A stretch of DNA of 58,688 nt, taken from the IMG/VR virus record IMGVR_UViG_3300037041_002703, positions 1-58,688 of that record. One strand, given 5' to 3'. Under the pieces are notes generated by a model. It was not told the origin of the DNA. It was given only the letters and a program-made list of their open reading frames with translations, and did not search any database. This stretch comes from a virus. Position 1 is the first letter of the stretch. Each line of letters opens with the position of its first letter. Positions 25,179 through 34,454 of this stretch are shown piece after piece. The position numbers were made by a program, and so were the translations under genes.

Positions 25179-25774
25179 AAATTGCTATAGAAATAAACGG
25201 AGTGCTTCGAGATACAGTAAAGAAAATTGAACAGGTATACGAGAAGTTTTATGTTGAAAATATTCTTAATGAAGAAAGAGATTTTGTTTATGAAAAAATT
25301 TCTGATATTACAACTTTAAAGTTACAAGACCATTTAAAGTTTAAAGATGACGATGAACTATATGATTTTTTATACACAGAGCACTGTATGGAAGTTTTTG
25401 GTCACGCACCATCTGCTGAATATAATAGCTTTATTGATTTAAATGATTTTTATGTTGACCACAGAGACAATCATGAAATTTTATTAATTTCTGACGAAAT
25501 TGGTAAGTCCAAACCCGCAACTTTATTTTTCTTATCTAAGTTTGGGTGTCAAATAGAAAAAATAGTTTTTTACAACCAAATTACACTAAATTCTGTTTGG
25601 AATGAAATTGACCTTTTACTTACTGCTAATCCTGATTTATTATTAAATCATCCGGAGGGAAAAAAAGTTATAAAATATAATACGTCGTATAATAGTGAAA
25701 TAACACAAATAACAAGTATAGAAAAAATAAAAGAACTTAAAAACTTAATTAAAAATGATACCAATTTGGGATGA
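25175..25774 (+). CDS. Degenerate HAD-like phage protein
   Basis: 199 residues. The fold appears HAD-like: an N-terminal beta strand IAIEINGVLRDT sits where HAD motif I (D-x-D-G) belongs, LLISDEIGKSKPATLFFL resembles motif II and the following helix, and IEKIVFYN the next strand. The nucleophile Asp pair is replaced (E-I-N), so ordinary phosphatase activity is unlikely. It overlaps both phoH and the next gene. Possible roles are structural, binding or regulatory; none is shown. Confidence 0.55.
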   Translation: MKIAIEINGVLRDTVKKIEQVYEKFYVENILNEERDFVYEKISDITTLKLQDHLKFKDDDELYDFLYTEHCMEVFGHAPSAEYNSFIDLNDFYVDHRDNHEILLISDEIGKSKPATLFFLSKFGCQIEKIVFYNQITLNSVWNEIDLLLTANPDLLLNHPEGKKVIKYNTSYNSEITQITSIEKIKELKNLIKNDTNLG

Positions 25775-26033
25775 GAATTATTTTATTGACCTAGACAAAG
25801 TTGAAGAATTTATTGACTTAACTTCGGTTGTAAATGAAGAACTTAGTGGAAATACTAGTGAACAAAAAATTAATCTAGTAAAATTTGAAATGGTAAAATT
25901 GATGCTAGATGTTATTATGAGTGAACAATCAGAATCGGATGAAAAACTTGGTCTGAAAAATTCTGAGTTGTCAATCCCATTTAGATTGGCATTTAATTCA
26001 TTACTTTATAAAAAAATTATAACAAGTTATTAA
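25755..26033 (+). CDS. Small acidic phage protein, unknown
   Basis: 92 residues, overlapping the previous gene by 20 bases. Start MIPIWDENYFIDLDKVEEF. Helical and acidic, with no cysteine. The overlap and reading direction support expression with the phoH group. Not recognised. Confidence 0.6.
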   Translation: MIPIWDENYFIDLDKVEEFIDLTSVVNEELSGNTSEQKINLVKFEMVKLMLDVIMSEQSESDEKLGLKNSELSIPFRLAFNSLLYKKIITSY

Positions 26034-26036
26034 AAA

Positions 26037-27092
26037 ATGGAACAACAACAAATAGATAAAGTTAAAAGTTCAATCCAAAATCTTAAGGAAAGAAACTCGA
26101 AGGTGTATTTTTTTGTGCACGATACAAAGGGAAATGCAAAAGCTTCAATAAAATACATTTATGATATTGCATTATCATTAAAAAAGTCTGGATTCAACTC
26201 AATAATCCTACATGAAAAAACGGATTATACTGGAGTTGCAAGTTGGCTAGGGGAAAATTACATGACGGAATTACCTCACCAAGCTATTGAAGGTCAGAAT
26301 CTTGAGATTGCCCCCGAAGATTTCTTGGTAGTACCTGAAATTTTTGGTTTTATGATGGAACAACTCAAAAATTTGCCTTGTGGAAAAATTGTCTTAGCAC
26401 AATCTTATGCCTACATGCTCGAAACCTTACAACCCGGTCAAACATGGAATCAATTTGGTTTTTTGAAAACTATCACAACATCAGAAGCTCAAAAAGAACA
26501 AATTGCTAAAGTAATGCGAGGCCAAAGCTATGATGTTTTGGAACCAGCTATTTCTGACGTTTTTGAAAAAAGAGAACTACCTCCACTACCAATTATTGGA
26601 GTTCACACTAAAGAACAATCAGATACTATAAATTTGATTAAAACTTTTTATTTAAGATTTCCCCAATACCGATGGTTTACTTTCAGAGACCTCAGAGGGT
26701 TATCTCAAGAAGAATTTGCTGATGCAATATCTCAATGTTTTGTTTCAGTTTGGATGGACCGAGAAAGTGGTTATGGAACATATCCGCTAGAATCAATGAA
26801 AGTGGGTGTTCCGGTAATTGGTTTAACGCCAAACTTAATTCCAGAGTGGATGAACGAAACCAATGGAATTTGGATTAAAGACCAATTGCTTTTACCTGAT
26901 GTCATTGCAGATTGGACACAAAATTGGCTTGAAGATAATATTTCACCCGAAATATACAAAAGCATGGAAGAAACTTTGAGTAAACTACCAAGTCAAGAAA
27001 CATTTAATAAAAAAGTGGTTGAGTTGTTTTCAGAATATTTGGATATGAGAGCACAAGCCATGGAAGAACAAATTTCAAAAATTTCAGAGTAA
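26037..27092 (+). CDS. Glycosyltransferase, GT4-like
   Basis: 351 residues. N-terminal half: VYFFVHDTKGNAKASIKYIYDIA (glycan-acceptor Rossmann domain). C-terminal half: IIGVHTKEQSDT and CFVSVWMDRESGYGTYPLESMKVGVPVIG, which is the E-x(7)-E-like nucleotide-sugar site of GT4 enzymes. A C-terminal helical region follows. It lies next to a GT2 gene three bases downstream, and both are distal to phoH. Donor unknown. Confidence 0.8.
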   Translation: MEQQQIDKVKSSIQNLKERNSKVYFFVHDTKGNAKASIKYIYDIALSLKKSGFNSIILHEKTDYTGVASWLGENYMTELPHQAIEGQNLEIAPEDFLVVPEIFGFMMEQLKNLPCGKIVLAQSYAYMLETLQPGQTWNQFGFLKTITTSEAQKEQIAKVMRGQSYDVLEPAISDVFEKRELPPLPIIGVHTKEQSDTINLIKTFYLRFPQYRWFTFRDLRGLSQEEFADAISQCFVSVWMDRESGYGTYPLESMKVGVPVIGLTPNLIPEWMNETNGIWIKDQLLLPDVIADWTQNWLEDNISPEIYKSMEETLSKLPSQETFNKKVVELFSEYLDMRAQAMEEQISKISE

Positions 27093-27094
27093 TT

Positions 27095-27901
27095 ATGGAA
27101 AACATTTTAGATATAACAATTATTTTACCAATTAAATCAGCGGTAGCTAAAGATTTCGAAGAGTTATTCGATAAAGCTGTTCAATCAGTAAAAAATCAAA
27201 AAGTAAAAGTTAAGGAACTTCTTATTGTAACCACAGCAGAAGAAAAACTTAATGCACACGTTGATTCATACGATTTTGGGGACTTGTCACACAGAAAAAT
27301 TGTATGGGATAAAGAACCTACTTTTTCCGCACAAATAAATTTTGGTGTTGAAAACTCAAATTCTAAATGGGTTTCTTTTTTTGAGTTTGATGATGAATAT
27401 GCAAATATTTGGTTCGATAATGTCAAAAAGTACATGGAATACTATCCGATGGTTCAAGCATTTTTACCAGTAGTTGTTGATACTGATGAAAAGGGGGCTT
27501 TTGCCGGATTTACTAATGAAGCGGTTTTTGCCGCAAATTTTGCTCAAGAAGTTGGCTATTTAACAAACGATATTTTGCAAGACTATCAAAACTTTCAAAC
27601 ATCAGGTATGGTTATTCGTAAGGATGTCATCGAAGATTTTGGTGGATTTAAACCATCACTTAAATTGACGTTTGTATATGAATTTTTGTTACGACTTACT
27701 TACAATTCAACATCAATTATGACAATTCCTAGAATTGGCTACAAGCATACAAATATGAGAGAAGGTTCAATTTTTTGGAACTATAAATTTGGAACAGACA
27801 AGATGGTAGATGATGAAGTAAAGTTCTGGGTTCAAACAGCAAAAAAGGAATATTTCTTCAAAGAAGACCGAACCATAAATTATCAATTACAAAATGATTA
27901 A
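27095..27901 (+). CDS. Glycosyltransferase family 2-like
   Basis: 268 residues. Start ILDITIILPIKSAVAKDFEEL, then VKELLIVTTAEEK and KWVSFFEFDDEYAN, with the D-D-E acidic cluster in the DxD position; FQTSGMVIRKDVIEDFGGF is the usual acceptor loop. No membrane segment. Its stop overlaps the sigma-factor start by one base, so late sigma expression may be linked to this block. Confidence 0.75.
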   Translation: MENILDITIILPIKSAVAKDFEELFDKAVQSVKNQKVKVKELLIVTTAEEKLNAHVDSYDFGDLSHRKIVWDKEPTFSAQINFGVENSNSKWVSFFEFDDEYANIWFDNVKKYMEYYPMVQAFLPVVVDTDEKGAFAGFTNEAVFAANFAQEVGYLTNDILQDYQNFQTSGMVIRKDVIEDFGGFKPSLKLTFVYEFLLRLTYNSTSIMTIPRIGYKHTNMREGSIFWNYKFGTDKMVDDEVKFWVQTAKKEYFFKEDRTINYQLQND

Positions 27902-28647
27902 TGTTAGAAACATTAACGGCGACTACCGAGGATGTTTCGTCAAAAAAAAGGGGCCGTAAGGCAACCACAACAAACTATTTTGACGTCCGCGAGGAGGAAG
28001 CTGTAAGAGCATTCCTCCTTGCAGAATCATATGAGGAAAAAAACAAAATTTATAATGAATATCTAAGGGCTCCTTTAGATAAAATGATTTCGTCAATTAT
28101 CCGAAGGTATAAATTGTATCGTAAAGACATGGATTTCAGAGAAACTCATGTTGATACTCATTCATTTTTAATGACCAAAGTAGATAAGTTTAAGCCTGCA
28201 AAGAATAAAAAAGCTTACTCTTATTTTGGAACGATTTGTAAAAACTATTTGATGGGTCAAATAATCAAGGACCAAAAAGATTTAAATAGAAAAGTATCTT
28301 ACGAAGACATATCGATGTCTTTAGAACAACGTCCTGATATGATTTACACCATAGAAAATGATAACATAGAAATGGAAGTTGTTATACAAAAATATTTGGA
28401 GGAATTAAAAGAATACATAAACACAGAAAATCTCTCGGACAATGAAACTAAACTAGGATTTGCGTTAGTAGATTTATTTGAAAATTATGATACAATATTC
28501 AGCGGAGCGGATAATAATAAGTTCAATAAAAACATAATTTTGTTGTCTCTTCGGGAGATGACAAATCTTTCAACAAAAGAAATAAGAAATTCAATGAAAA
28601 AATTTAAAAAATTATATTCTGTTGTTCAGGCAACAATGAAATATTAA
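27901..28647 (+). CDS. T4 gp55-like late-transcription sigma factor
   Basis: 248 residues. After a basic N-terminus, residues ~45-150 resemble sigma region 2: IYNEYLRAPLDKMISSIIRRY, then a short linker and AYSYFGTICKNYLMGQIIKDQ, the hallmark of gp55-type small sigma factors. A C-terminal helical part (LSTKEIRNSMKKFKKLYSVV) may bind the sliding clamp or RNA polymerase flap through an associated protein. gp55 directs RNA polymerase to simple late promoters with only a -10 element. TATTTATN elements before late genes here are candidate targets. Confidence 0.8.
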   Translation: MLETLTATTEDVSSKKRGRKATTTNYFDVREEEAVRAFLLAESYEEKNKIYNEYLRAPLDKMISSIIRRYKLYRKDMDFRETHVDTHSFLMTKVDKFKPAKNKKAYSYFGTICKNYLMGQIIKDQKDLNRKVSYEDISMSLEQRPDMIYTIENDNIEMEVVIQKYLEELKEYINTENLSDNETKLGFALVDLFENYDTIFSGADNNKFNKNIILLSLREMTNLSTKEIRNSMKKFKKLYSVVQATMKY

Positions 28648-28682
28648 CTTTTGAATAATTCAACTGATATTTCATTTATAGG

Positions 28683-28690
28683 TATTTATA
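28683..28690 (+). promoter_or_regulatory. TATTTATA late-promoter-like element
   Basis: TATTTATA three bases before the ATG at 28694; a partial ATTTATAG copy lies ten bases further upstream. The short gap means the upstream copy may be the working one. Confidence 0.35.
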
Positions 28691-28693
28691 ATT

Positions 28694-29059
28694 ATGCCAC
28701 GTCCACAACGAAAAGAAATTAATTTCAGTAAAGAATCAATCTTATCATTGATGCAAGAAATCTACAATGAAATTGTAGAACAAAGGAATACTGCTCTCAG
28801 AATTCAAAATAAATTGATTGCCATGATGAGAGAACCAGAAGATATGAGTAAAATAAGCTCAGTTCTTGAAAAACAACAAAAAATTATAAATGATTGTGTT
28901 GAGAAAAAATTGAGCTTATCTAGACTACAAAGTTCCATCTGGGAAAAAACAACAAACAACCAGGAAAGTTTTACTTTGTCAGATATGGATGAAGATTTAA
29001 TGGAAAAATTACTTGATAAAGATTCTGAAATTGAGGACAATTCAAATTACAGAATGTAA
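28694..29059 (+). CDS. Small coiled-coil-like phage protein
   Basis: 121 residues, MPRPQRKEINFSKES. Mostly long helices (LMQEIYNEIVEQRNTALRIQ; SSVLEKQQKIINDCVEKK) with an acidic C-terminus. It starts the tail/baseplate group and has a late-type element upstream. Possible chaperone or wedge component; not recognised. Confidence 0.6.
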   Translation: MPRPQRKEINFSKESILSLMQEIYNEIVEQRNTALRIQNKLIAMMREPEDMSKISSVLEKQQKIINDCVEKKLSLSRLQSSIWEKTTNNQESFTLSDMDEDLMEKLLDKDSEIEDNSNYRM

Positions 29060-29064
29060 GTCAA

Positions 29065-31218
29065 ATGCCAATTTTTAATTCCCAATCACTAGATGCCGCC
29101 GGAGGTTTTGAAGCAATTTCAAATAGAATTGCTGCTTTACAGGCATATAATGACTCCAGAGAATTAACTCAAGAAAGCGACAAAAAAAGGGGTGATAGTC
29201 TTGCACAATCTTTAAGATTATTAGCGGGACAAAAATCCTCAGTAGAAACAAATCAAAGCAGAGACAAAAGAAATCAACCTACCAGTTTTGACAGACTGAT
29301 ACAGCTAATTGGACAATCAAATCCAAATTCTAGATTTCCGAACACTGAAAAAGAGATTAGAAAAAATCTACTTCAGTTAGTTTTCCAAATGAAGGGTGAA
29401 ATAAAACAAATTGTCCAAGAAGAAGCATTCAGAGTTTTAAACTGCGCCCAACAGCAAACATATAAAGGACTTTCTGCAAACGCAATCCAGACTATTGGAA
29501 ATTTATCTTTACTTGATGACCAACAAGGGATATATGTCCGAGTTAGTGACATAGATTTTAATAAAAATTTGACGATAAGTGCTCAAACACAAATTGGTAG
29601 ACTTTATTACGAAACAACTGGCATAACATCATTGGCAGTTTATAACAACTATTCGGGTCGTAGACCTTTCCCAATGAACTTTGAATTAAATGAGCGTATA
29701 AATCAAGAAGGTAGAACTTTTAAAGATGAATATAACGTAAGTTATAATGGAAGGAGTAGACAAGGAATTTTTGATTTTGAATACAAAACAGTAAACGGAC
29801 TTGGTGTTTCTGGCAATTTTCTTAGAGTATTTTTGCTTGACAGAGAAGGTTCTCCATCGTCAACAAACCCTAACCAATCTACTTTACAGTTTTCCGCAAA
29901 CACCATTCAAAACGCTTTGGGAGATTATTATGATTCCATTGACATATATGAACCAAAAGTATTTTTAGCCAATTTATTAAAGCTTGCCACTGGTTTGCTA
30001 GCAAATAGTGTTTCAATACAACAATTAGAATCGCAAAACAAATTCACAACAATACTATACAGAATTATGGGTATTTGTGAATCTGGGTCTTCTGAAATTG
30101 ATGTTTCCGGGAATGCTAAAGTTTCTGAATTGGATAATCTTGACGAAAGCTTTTTCACCTTTACAGAGACAGAATTAAATGATATAAATTTAGAATCAAA
30201 TAATCAAAAAAGAGGCGTAGTTCAATTTATTGACTGTGATAATATTGATTTACCGGTCAATAATGAACTCTTATTACAAGAGTTAGATACTCTATCAAAT
30301 ACAATAGATTCATTGCCAATTGAAGCCCAGGTTGCTGAAATAGAAAGAATATTAGATTCAATTCCTCAAGCATGGAGTCAACAAGGGTTTGGTGGTATAG
30401 GTTTTGATTTGCAAAGCCCATTTAATCAAGGTATTTACAGAAAAATAATTCTCGCGTTACTTTCTTCAGTTTTTACACCCAAGGTATTATTTCCTCTTTT
30501 TATATTCAAAGAGTATCTACAAAATCAACTTGTTGGGTTTACTAATAATTTATTGGAAGCTCCGCAAACATTAATCACACAAGCGAACGCTCTTATAAAT
30601 TCAGCAAATACAATTAATGCTCTAACTACAACATTTATAAATGATGGTGTAGATTTTACCAAAAAATACAAAAAATTTGTATTCAGAGTTGTTGGAAGAA
30701 TTATGAATAGATTTTTAGAATTGCTATTCACAATGCTCAAAAAAAATATTTTGAAACTTATTAAAACCATTCTCAAAGACATTGCCAGAACCAGTAAAAA
30801 TGCAAAATTGAGAGCAATAAATGCAATTTTAGATTATGCCGAACCTTTGATACAAGGATTCCTAAACTATAGGGAATGTAAAAGTTTAATTAAACAAATA
30901 CAAAGAATTTTGGATTTGATTCGTGGAGAACCACGAACACCACCTAATCCGTTATCTAACGCACTTCTTGTTTTATCAGAATTTTTGCCCGGAATGTCAC
31001 CGGAAAGGGGTGTTCTAAACAGTATCGAATACATGCAAAGATATGGATTAAAAACAGGTCCTAATCCAGATGGTAGTCCGAATAGAATGGTAGCTTTCAC
31101 CACAGCCCTTCAAAAGGGAGGTTATGATGAATTTATACAGAATGGTAAAGTAGAAGGTACAGTATTTGTTCCTCCTCTTACAGGGGGGGTATTAAAAGTA
31201 TGGGCTAAAGGAAAATAA
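29065..31218 (+). CDS. Large tail/baseplate structural protein
   Basis: 717 residues. The N-terminal third has Ser/Gln-rich helices, the middle is beta-rich (GIYVRVSDIDFNKNLTIS; GNFLRVFLLDREGSPSS), and the C-terminal third is strongly helical with hydrophobic segments at ~475-590 (ILALLSSVFTPKVLFPLFIF; FLELLFTMLKKNILKLI). This resembles large baseplate or hub-associated proteins. It lies two genes before a gp5-like spike gene, supporting a baseplate or tape-associated role. The helical segments could also reach membrane during infection. The family is not identified. Confidence 0.65.
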   Translation: MPIFNSQSLDAAGGFEAISNRIAALQAYNDSRELTQESDKKRGDSLAQSLRLLAGQKSSVETNQSRDKRNQPTSFDRLIQLIGQSNPNSRFPNTEKEIRKNLLQLVFQMKGEIKQIVQEEAFRVLNCAQQQTYKGLSANAIQTIGNLSLLDDQQGIYVRVSDIDFNKNLTISAQTQIGRLYYETTGITSLAVYNNYSGRRPFPMNFELNERINQEGRTFKDEYNVSYNGRSRQGIFDFEYKTVNGLGVSGNFLRVFLLDREGSPSSTNPNQSTLQFSANTIQNALGDYYDSIDIYEPKVFLANLLKLATGLLANSVSIQQLESQNKFTTILYRIMGICESGSSEIDVSGNAKVSELDNLDESFFTFTETELNDINLESNNQKRGVVQFIDCDNIDLPVNNELLLQELDTLSNTIDSLPIEAQVAEIERILDSIPQAWSQQGFGGIGFDLQSPFNQGIYRKIILALLSSVFTPKVLFPLFIFKEYLQNQLVGFTNNLLEAPQTLITQANALINSANTINALTTTFINDGVDFTKKYKKFVFRVVGRIMNRFLELLFTMLKKNILKLIKTILKDIARTSKNAKLRAINAILDYAEPLIQGFLNYRECKSLIKQIQRILDLIRGEPRTPPNPLSNALLVLSEFLPGMSPERGVLNSIEYMQRYGLKTGPNPDGSPNRMVAFTTALQKGGYDEFIQNGKVEGTVFVPPLTGGVLKVWAKGK

Positions 31219-31219
31219 T

Positions 31220-31429
31220 ATGACACAAGAAGAATTTAAAGTATTCATAGAAGTAGCCAAAGATGCTAAAAATGTCCCAAATGTTCGTCTTGAGCAAACT
31301 ATGGATAAACTAGCGCAAGAATTTGAAGTTACAAAACAAAGTGTTCTAGGTTTGAGTGTTTACTTAGATAAAATTGAAGAATTGTACAATACAATCTTAA
31401 AAGAATATCAAAATAGAAATGCCGGGTAG
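31220..31429 (+). CDS. Small helical phage protein
   Basis: 69 residues, MTQEEFKVFIEVAKDAKNV. Helical, charged, with no motif. It overlaps the start of the gp5-like gene by 11 bases, which points to coupled expression and perhaps a chaperone or small baseplate part. Confidence 0.55.
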   Translation: MTQEEFKVFIEVAKDAKNVPNVRLEQTMDKLAQEFEVTKQSVLGLSVYLDKIEELYNTILKEYQNRNAG

Positions 31430-32918
31430 GATTTGGTTTTACGCTGTTGTCGTCGACAATCAAGACCCACTCAACCTTGGTAGGGTGAGGGCACAGTTAT
31501 TAACAGACGATAATACTGCGATTAAAAAAAGTTATGAAGGTTTTGGTCCTGCAGATTATTGGACTGAAAAAGACCCCTTTGTATTTAATTCTTTGTTACC
31601 TCTTTATGTCTGGGCAGTCCCAAAGATAGATGAATTAATACAAATATATTATCACGAACCTGACACGGCGCAGTTCTTAAATGCCTACTATATTCAAGGG
31701 CCATTCAATAGAATTCAGAATATTGTTCAAGAAAATTATAATGAGTCCCAGAAATTTACGGACATTTCAGGTGTGCAAATTGTTGGTTCCAAAAATTTAC
31801 GTAATCCGAACGGAACTTACAAAAACCCAGACCCCGATGGTGTTTTTCCGGACCCTGGTGACGTAGCATTGTTAGGGAGAGGGAGTACAGATATTGTACT
31901 AAAAGAAAATACGACGCTTCTAAGAGCTGGTAAATATAATGGAGAACTTGTATCCGATAGAGACCCAGTTGGCAATAAAAACCGAGCTTTTATTCAATTA
32001 AGTAAATTTACAAACAAGACAACTATTGGGGCACAGGTAAAACAAGCCGATATTAAAGTTCAAAACTTACAGGTAAATTATTTGGTTGAGTATGATATAA
32101 CAAATCCTGAAAACAATTTCAATTTGTACAATGGTTCTGTTAGATTGTTTAAATTGTTACCAGCGCTTGCTACAACCTCCGAAAATCTAAAAGTAGATTC
32201 CAATGTTGAACAATATAAATTTATTAAGGCTTCTCAATCGTTCAATGTACTGACTCTACAACAAGTTATTGATTACATTAACACGTTTATTCAGGAATGT
32301 AACTCAGCCCAAAAAACCGCCACAGGTACAGCTTTATTTAGTGTTTTAGATGAAAGATTTCCAATATACTTTAGACCTGCCAATAGTTTCTATGACTTGA
32401 TGAAAACCTCAACAAACAATAATGTGAGGTTATCATTAACAACGGTTTTTTCTAAAATTAAATTAAACTTTAATGATAAAATTGGTGGTTATGGTTTAAT
32501 CTACCAGCAAAATCTAGTGGGTGACCCTATTAAAATTACCCCAAAAAGTTTCAGAAAAATTGAGACAAATGCTCTTCCTGAAACTTATGGTGCATTAGGA
32601 GCACAACACATTTACTTACTTTCACAACTTTCTCAAATACCAGGTAAAAAGAAAATTAATTTTGCAAATTCTTTATATGGTATTGATGAACAAACCTTTG
32701 CTCTTCAGATTCAACCAAACACCTCAAGTGCTGTAAGAGGTGAGGAGCTGTTAGAATTGCTTAACGTTATTGTTAGATTTCTTGTTTCACACACGCATGG
32801 ATTCCCTGGAGAACCCCCCATTCCAATAACTGAAGACGGTTCAAGCGTTAATAATCTTATCCAACAGCTAAATGAGGCTTATACTAAGGTGTTGAATCAA
32901 TATATTCGATTGAATTGA
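31419..32918 (+). CDS. Baseplate central spike/hub protein, T4 gp5-like (OB-fold)
   Basis: 499 residues. The N-terminus GRIWFYAVVVDNQDPLNLGRVRAQLL is the typical gp5/VgrG OB-fold opening (V-x-x-N-x-D-P-L-x-x-G-R-V), and PLYVWAVPKIDELIQIYY continues the barrel. Near the C-terminus SHTHGFPGEPPIP matches the H-x-H-G segment of gp5-like spikes, although a long repetitive beta-helix is not evident. There is no lysozyme domain motif. The protein should sit at the tail tip and pierce the outer membrane. Co-transcribed with 29065 and 31220. Confidence 0.8.
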   Translation: MPGRIWFYAVVVDNQDPLNLGRVRAQLLTDDNTAIKKSYEGFGPADYWTEKDPFVFNSLLPLYVWAVPKIDELIQIYYHEPDTAQFLNAYYIQGPFNRIQNIVQENYNESQKFTDISGVQIVGSKNLRNPNGTYKNPDPDGVFPDPGDVALLGRGSTDIVLKENTTLLRAGKYNGELVSDRDPVGNKNRAFIQLSKFTNKTTIGAQVKQADIKVQNLQVNYLVEYDITNPENNFNLYNGSVRLFKLLPALATTSENLKVDSNVEQYKFIKASQSFNVLTLQQVIDYINTFIQECNSAQKTATGTALFSVLDERFPIYFRPANSFYDLMKTSTNNNVRLSLTTVFSKIKLNFNDKIGGYGLIYQQNLVGDPIKITPKSFRKIETNALPETYGALGAQHIYLLSQLSQIPGKKKINFANSLYGIDEQTFALQIQPNTSSAVRGEELLELLNVIVRFLVSHTHGFPGEPPIPITEDGSSVNNLIQQLNEAYTKVLNQYIRLN

Positions 32919-32926
32919 TATTTATT
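32919..32926 (+). promoter_or_regulatory. TATTTATT late-promoter-like element
   Basis: TATTTATT 13 bases before the ATG at 32940, immediately after the gp5-like stop. Confidence 0.45.
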
Positions 32927-32939
32927 AAGAAAAAGTATA

Positions 32940-34454
32940 ATGTCAATTTACAGGTCGTATTTTAGTAGAAACAATACACTTATTTCCAATTTATTTACAA
33001 ACACAGCCAGAAACCCAGTGGTTGAGCTTAATTTTGGTAGCTCAGACCTAATCACCCCCAATTTCGGATTCACTCGTTTTATTTTTGACTTAGACCTTGA
33101 TGGTCTTAGACAAATGTATCTAGACAAATACATCTCAACAGGATGTACCACAGCCATCACCCATACCCTTTTGATGACAAACACATCATCATTTGACGAC
33201 GACCTTATCAATACCAATATGAATAATGGGAGAAAGAGAGCAACATCTTTTGACCTTATACTTTTTAGAATACCAAAATTCTCAGGCACAACCGGAATCC
33301 CCCAAGCTTGGGATGAAGGTGTTGGATACGATTACAATGATTTTGGGACCACCGTCAATGGAGTCTCAGGTTCACAAACAGCAATTGAGCAATACAACAA
33401 CAAAAGCTTCTCTCTAAGGCCTTCAAACTGGTATCAGACAACAACTGTTGCAAACTGGTCTCAACCTGGCATATACGACAACAAAAACACCTTAACGGGG
33501 CTAACTGGATTGAACTACTCATCCATAACAATTGTCGATGAACAACATTTTGAACTTGGGAACGAAGATATTCAGTTTGACATGACAAATGAAATTACTG
33601 GAATCCTAAACGGAACAATCACAGGTGTAACAGGATGGGGTGTTGCTTACAAACCAGACATTGAAAACCTAAGTGGTTTAACCGATGCCTACTCTGTTGG
33701 TTTCTTTGGAAAATATACCCAAACATTCTACCAGCCATATCTTCTTACCGATTATAATGACTTAATCCAAGATGACAGAAACGTATTCCTAAAAAACCAA
33801 ACTAACAAACTGTACCTTTACGTTTACCAGAATGGAGACTTTGTCAATCTAGATAATCTACCTGGGGTAAACATCGAAGACCAAAATGGTGATGTTGTTC
33901 CTGGTGGTTCAGGATTAACAACCTGTCTGGCTACAAGGGGGGTTTATGAAGTTACCGTGCCAAATATTTTTACAAATCAGCCCGTACCTTGTTTATTCTA
34001 CGACGTGTGGACAGGACTGACAGTCAATGGACAGTCCCTACCAAATGTTACAAACCAATTTGTTCTGCAGAACTACTCTGCCGGAATACAAATCGGTAGC
34101 TTATCTAAAGAGCCAAGTAAATATGGATTTAGTTTCTACGGCATCTTACAGAATGAAAAGATACTTAACACGGAAGTTCGTAAAGTAGGTGTTGTTGTAA
34201 AAAAAGAGTGGACTTCGCAACATCAGTTAGAAAATGTTGATGTTTATTATAGAATATATGTGACCGAGGGGACAACTGAAGTTCAAGTTCAGGATTGGAC
34301 ATCAGTAAATCGAACTCCAAATGAATATTATTTTATGTTTGATATGAGAGACAAAATCCCCAATGAATACTATGTTGATATTAGGGTAAACACAAGTGGT
34401 GAGAAAGATATTTATAAAGATACCCTAAGATTTCAAATCGTTAACAAAAAATGA
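32940..34454 (+). CDS. Tail or fibre structural protein
   Basis: 504 residues, MSIYRSYFSRNNTLISN. Rich in Thr, Asn, Gly, Tyr and Phe, predicted mainly beta, with segments such as FGFTRFIFDLDLDG and SAGIQIGSLSKEPSKYGFSFY. The C-terminal ~100 residues look like an immunoglobulin-type domain (VYYRIYVTEGTTEVQVQDW; YYVDIRVNTSG). Its codon third positions use more C than neighbours. No enzyme motif. It likely has a virion role, possibly host binding. It overlaps the next gene by four bases (ATGA). Confidence 0.7.
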   Translation: MSIYRSYFSRNNTLISNLFTNTARNPVVELNFGSSDLITPNFGFTRFIFDLDLDGLRQMYLDKYISTGCTTAITHTLLMTNTSSFDDDLINTNMNNGRKRATSFDLILFRIPKFSGTTGIPQAWDEGVGYDYNDFGTTVNGVSGSQTAIEQYNNKSFSLRPSNWYQTTTVANWSQPGIYDNKNTLTGLTGLNYSSITIVDEQHFELGNEDIQFDMTNEITGILNGTITGVTGWGVAYKPDIENLSGLTDAYSVGFFGKYTQTFYQPYLLTDYNDLIQDDRNVFLKNQTNKLYLYVYQNGDFVNLDNLPGVNIEDQNGDVVPGGSGLTTCLATRGVYEVTVPNIFTNQPVPCLFYDVWTGLTVNGQSLPNVTNQFVLQNYSAGIQIGSLSKEPSKYGFSFYGILQNEKILNTEVRKVGVVVKKEWTSQHQLENVDVYYRIYVTEGTTEVQVQDWTSVNRTPNEYYFMFDMRDKIPNEYYVDIRVNTSGEKDIYKDTLRFQIVNKK

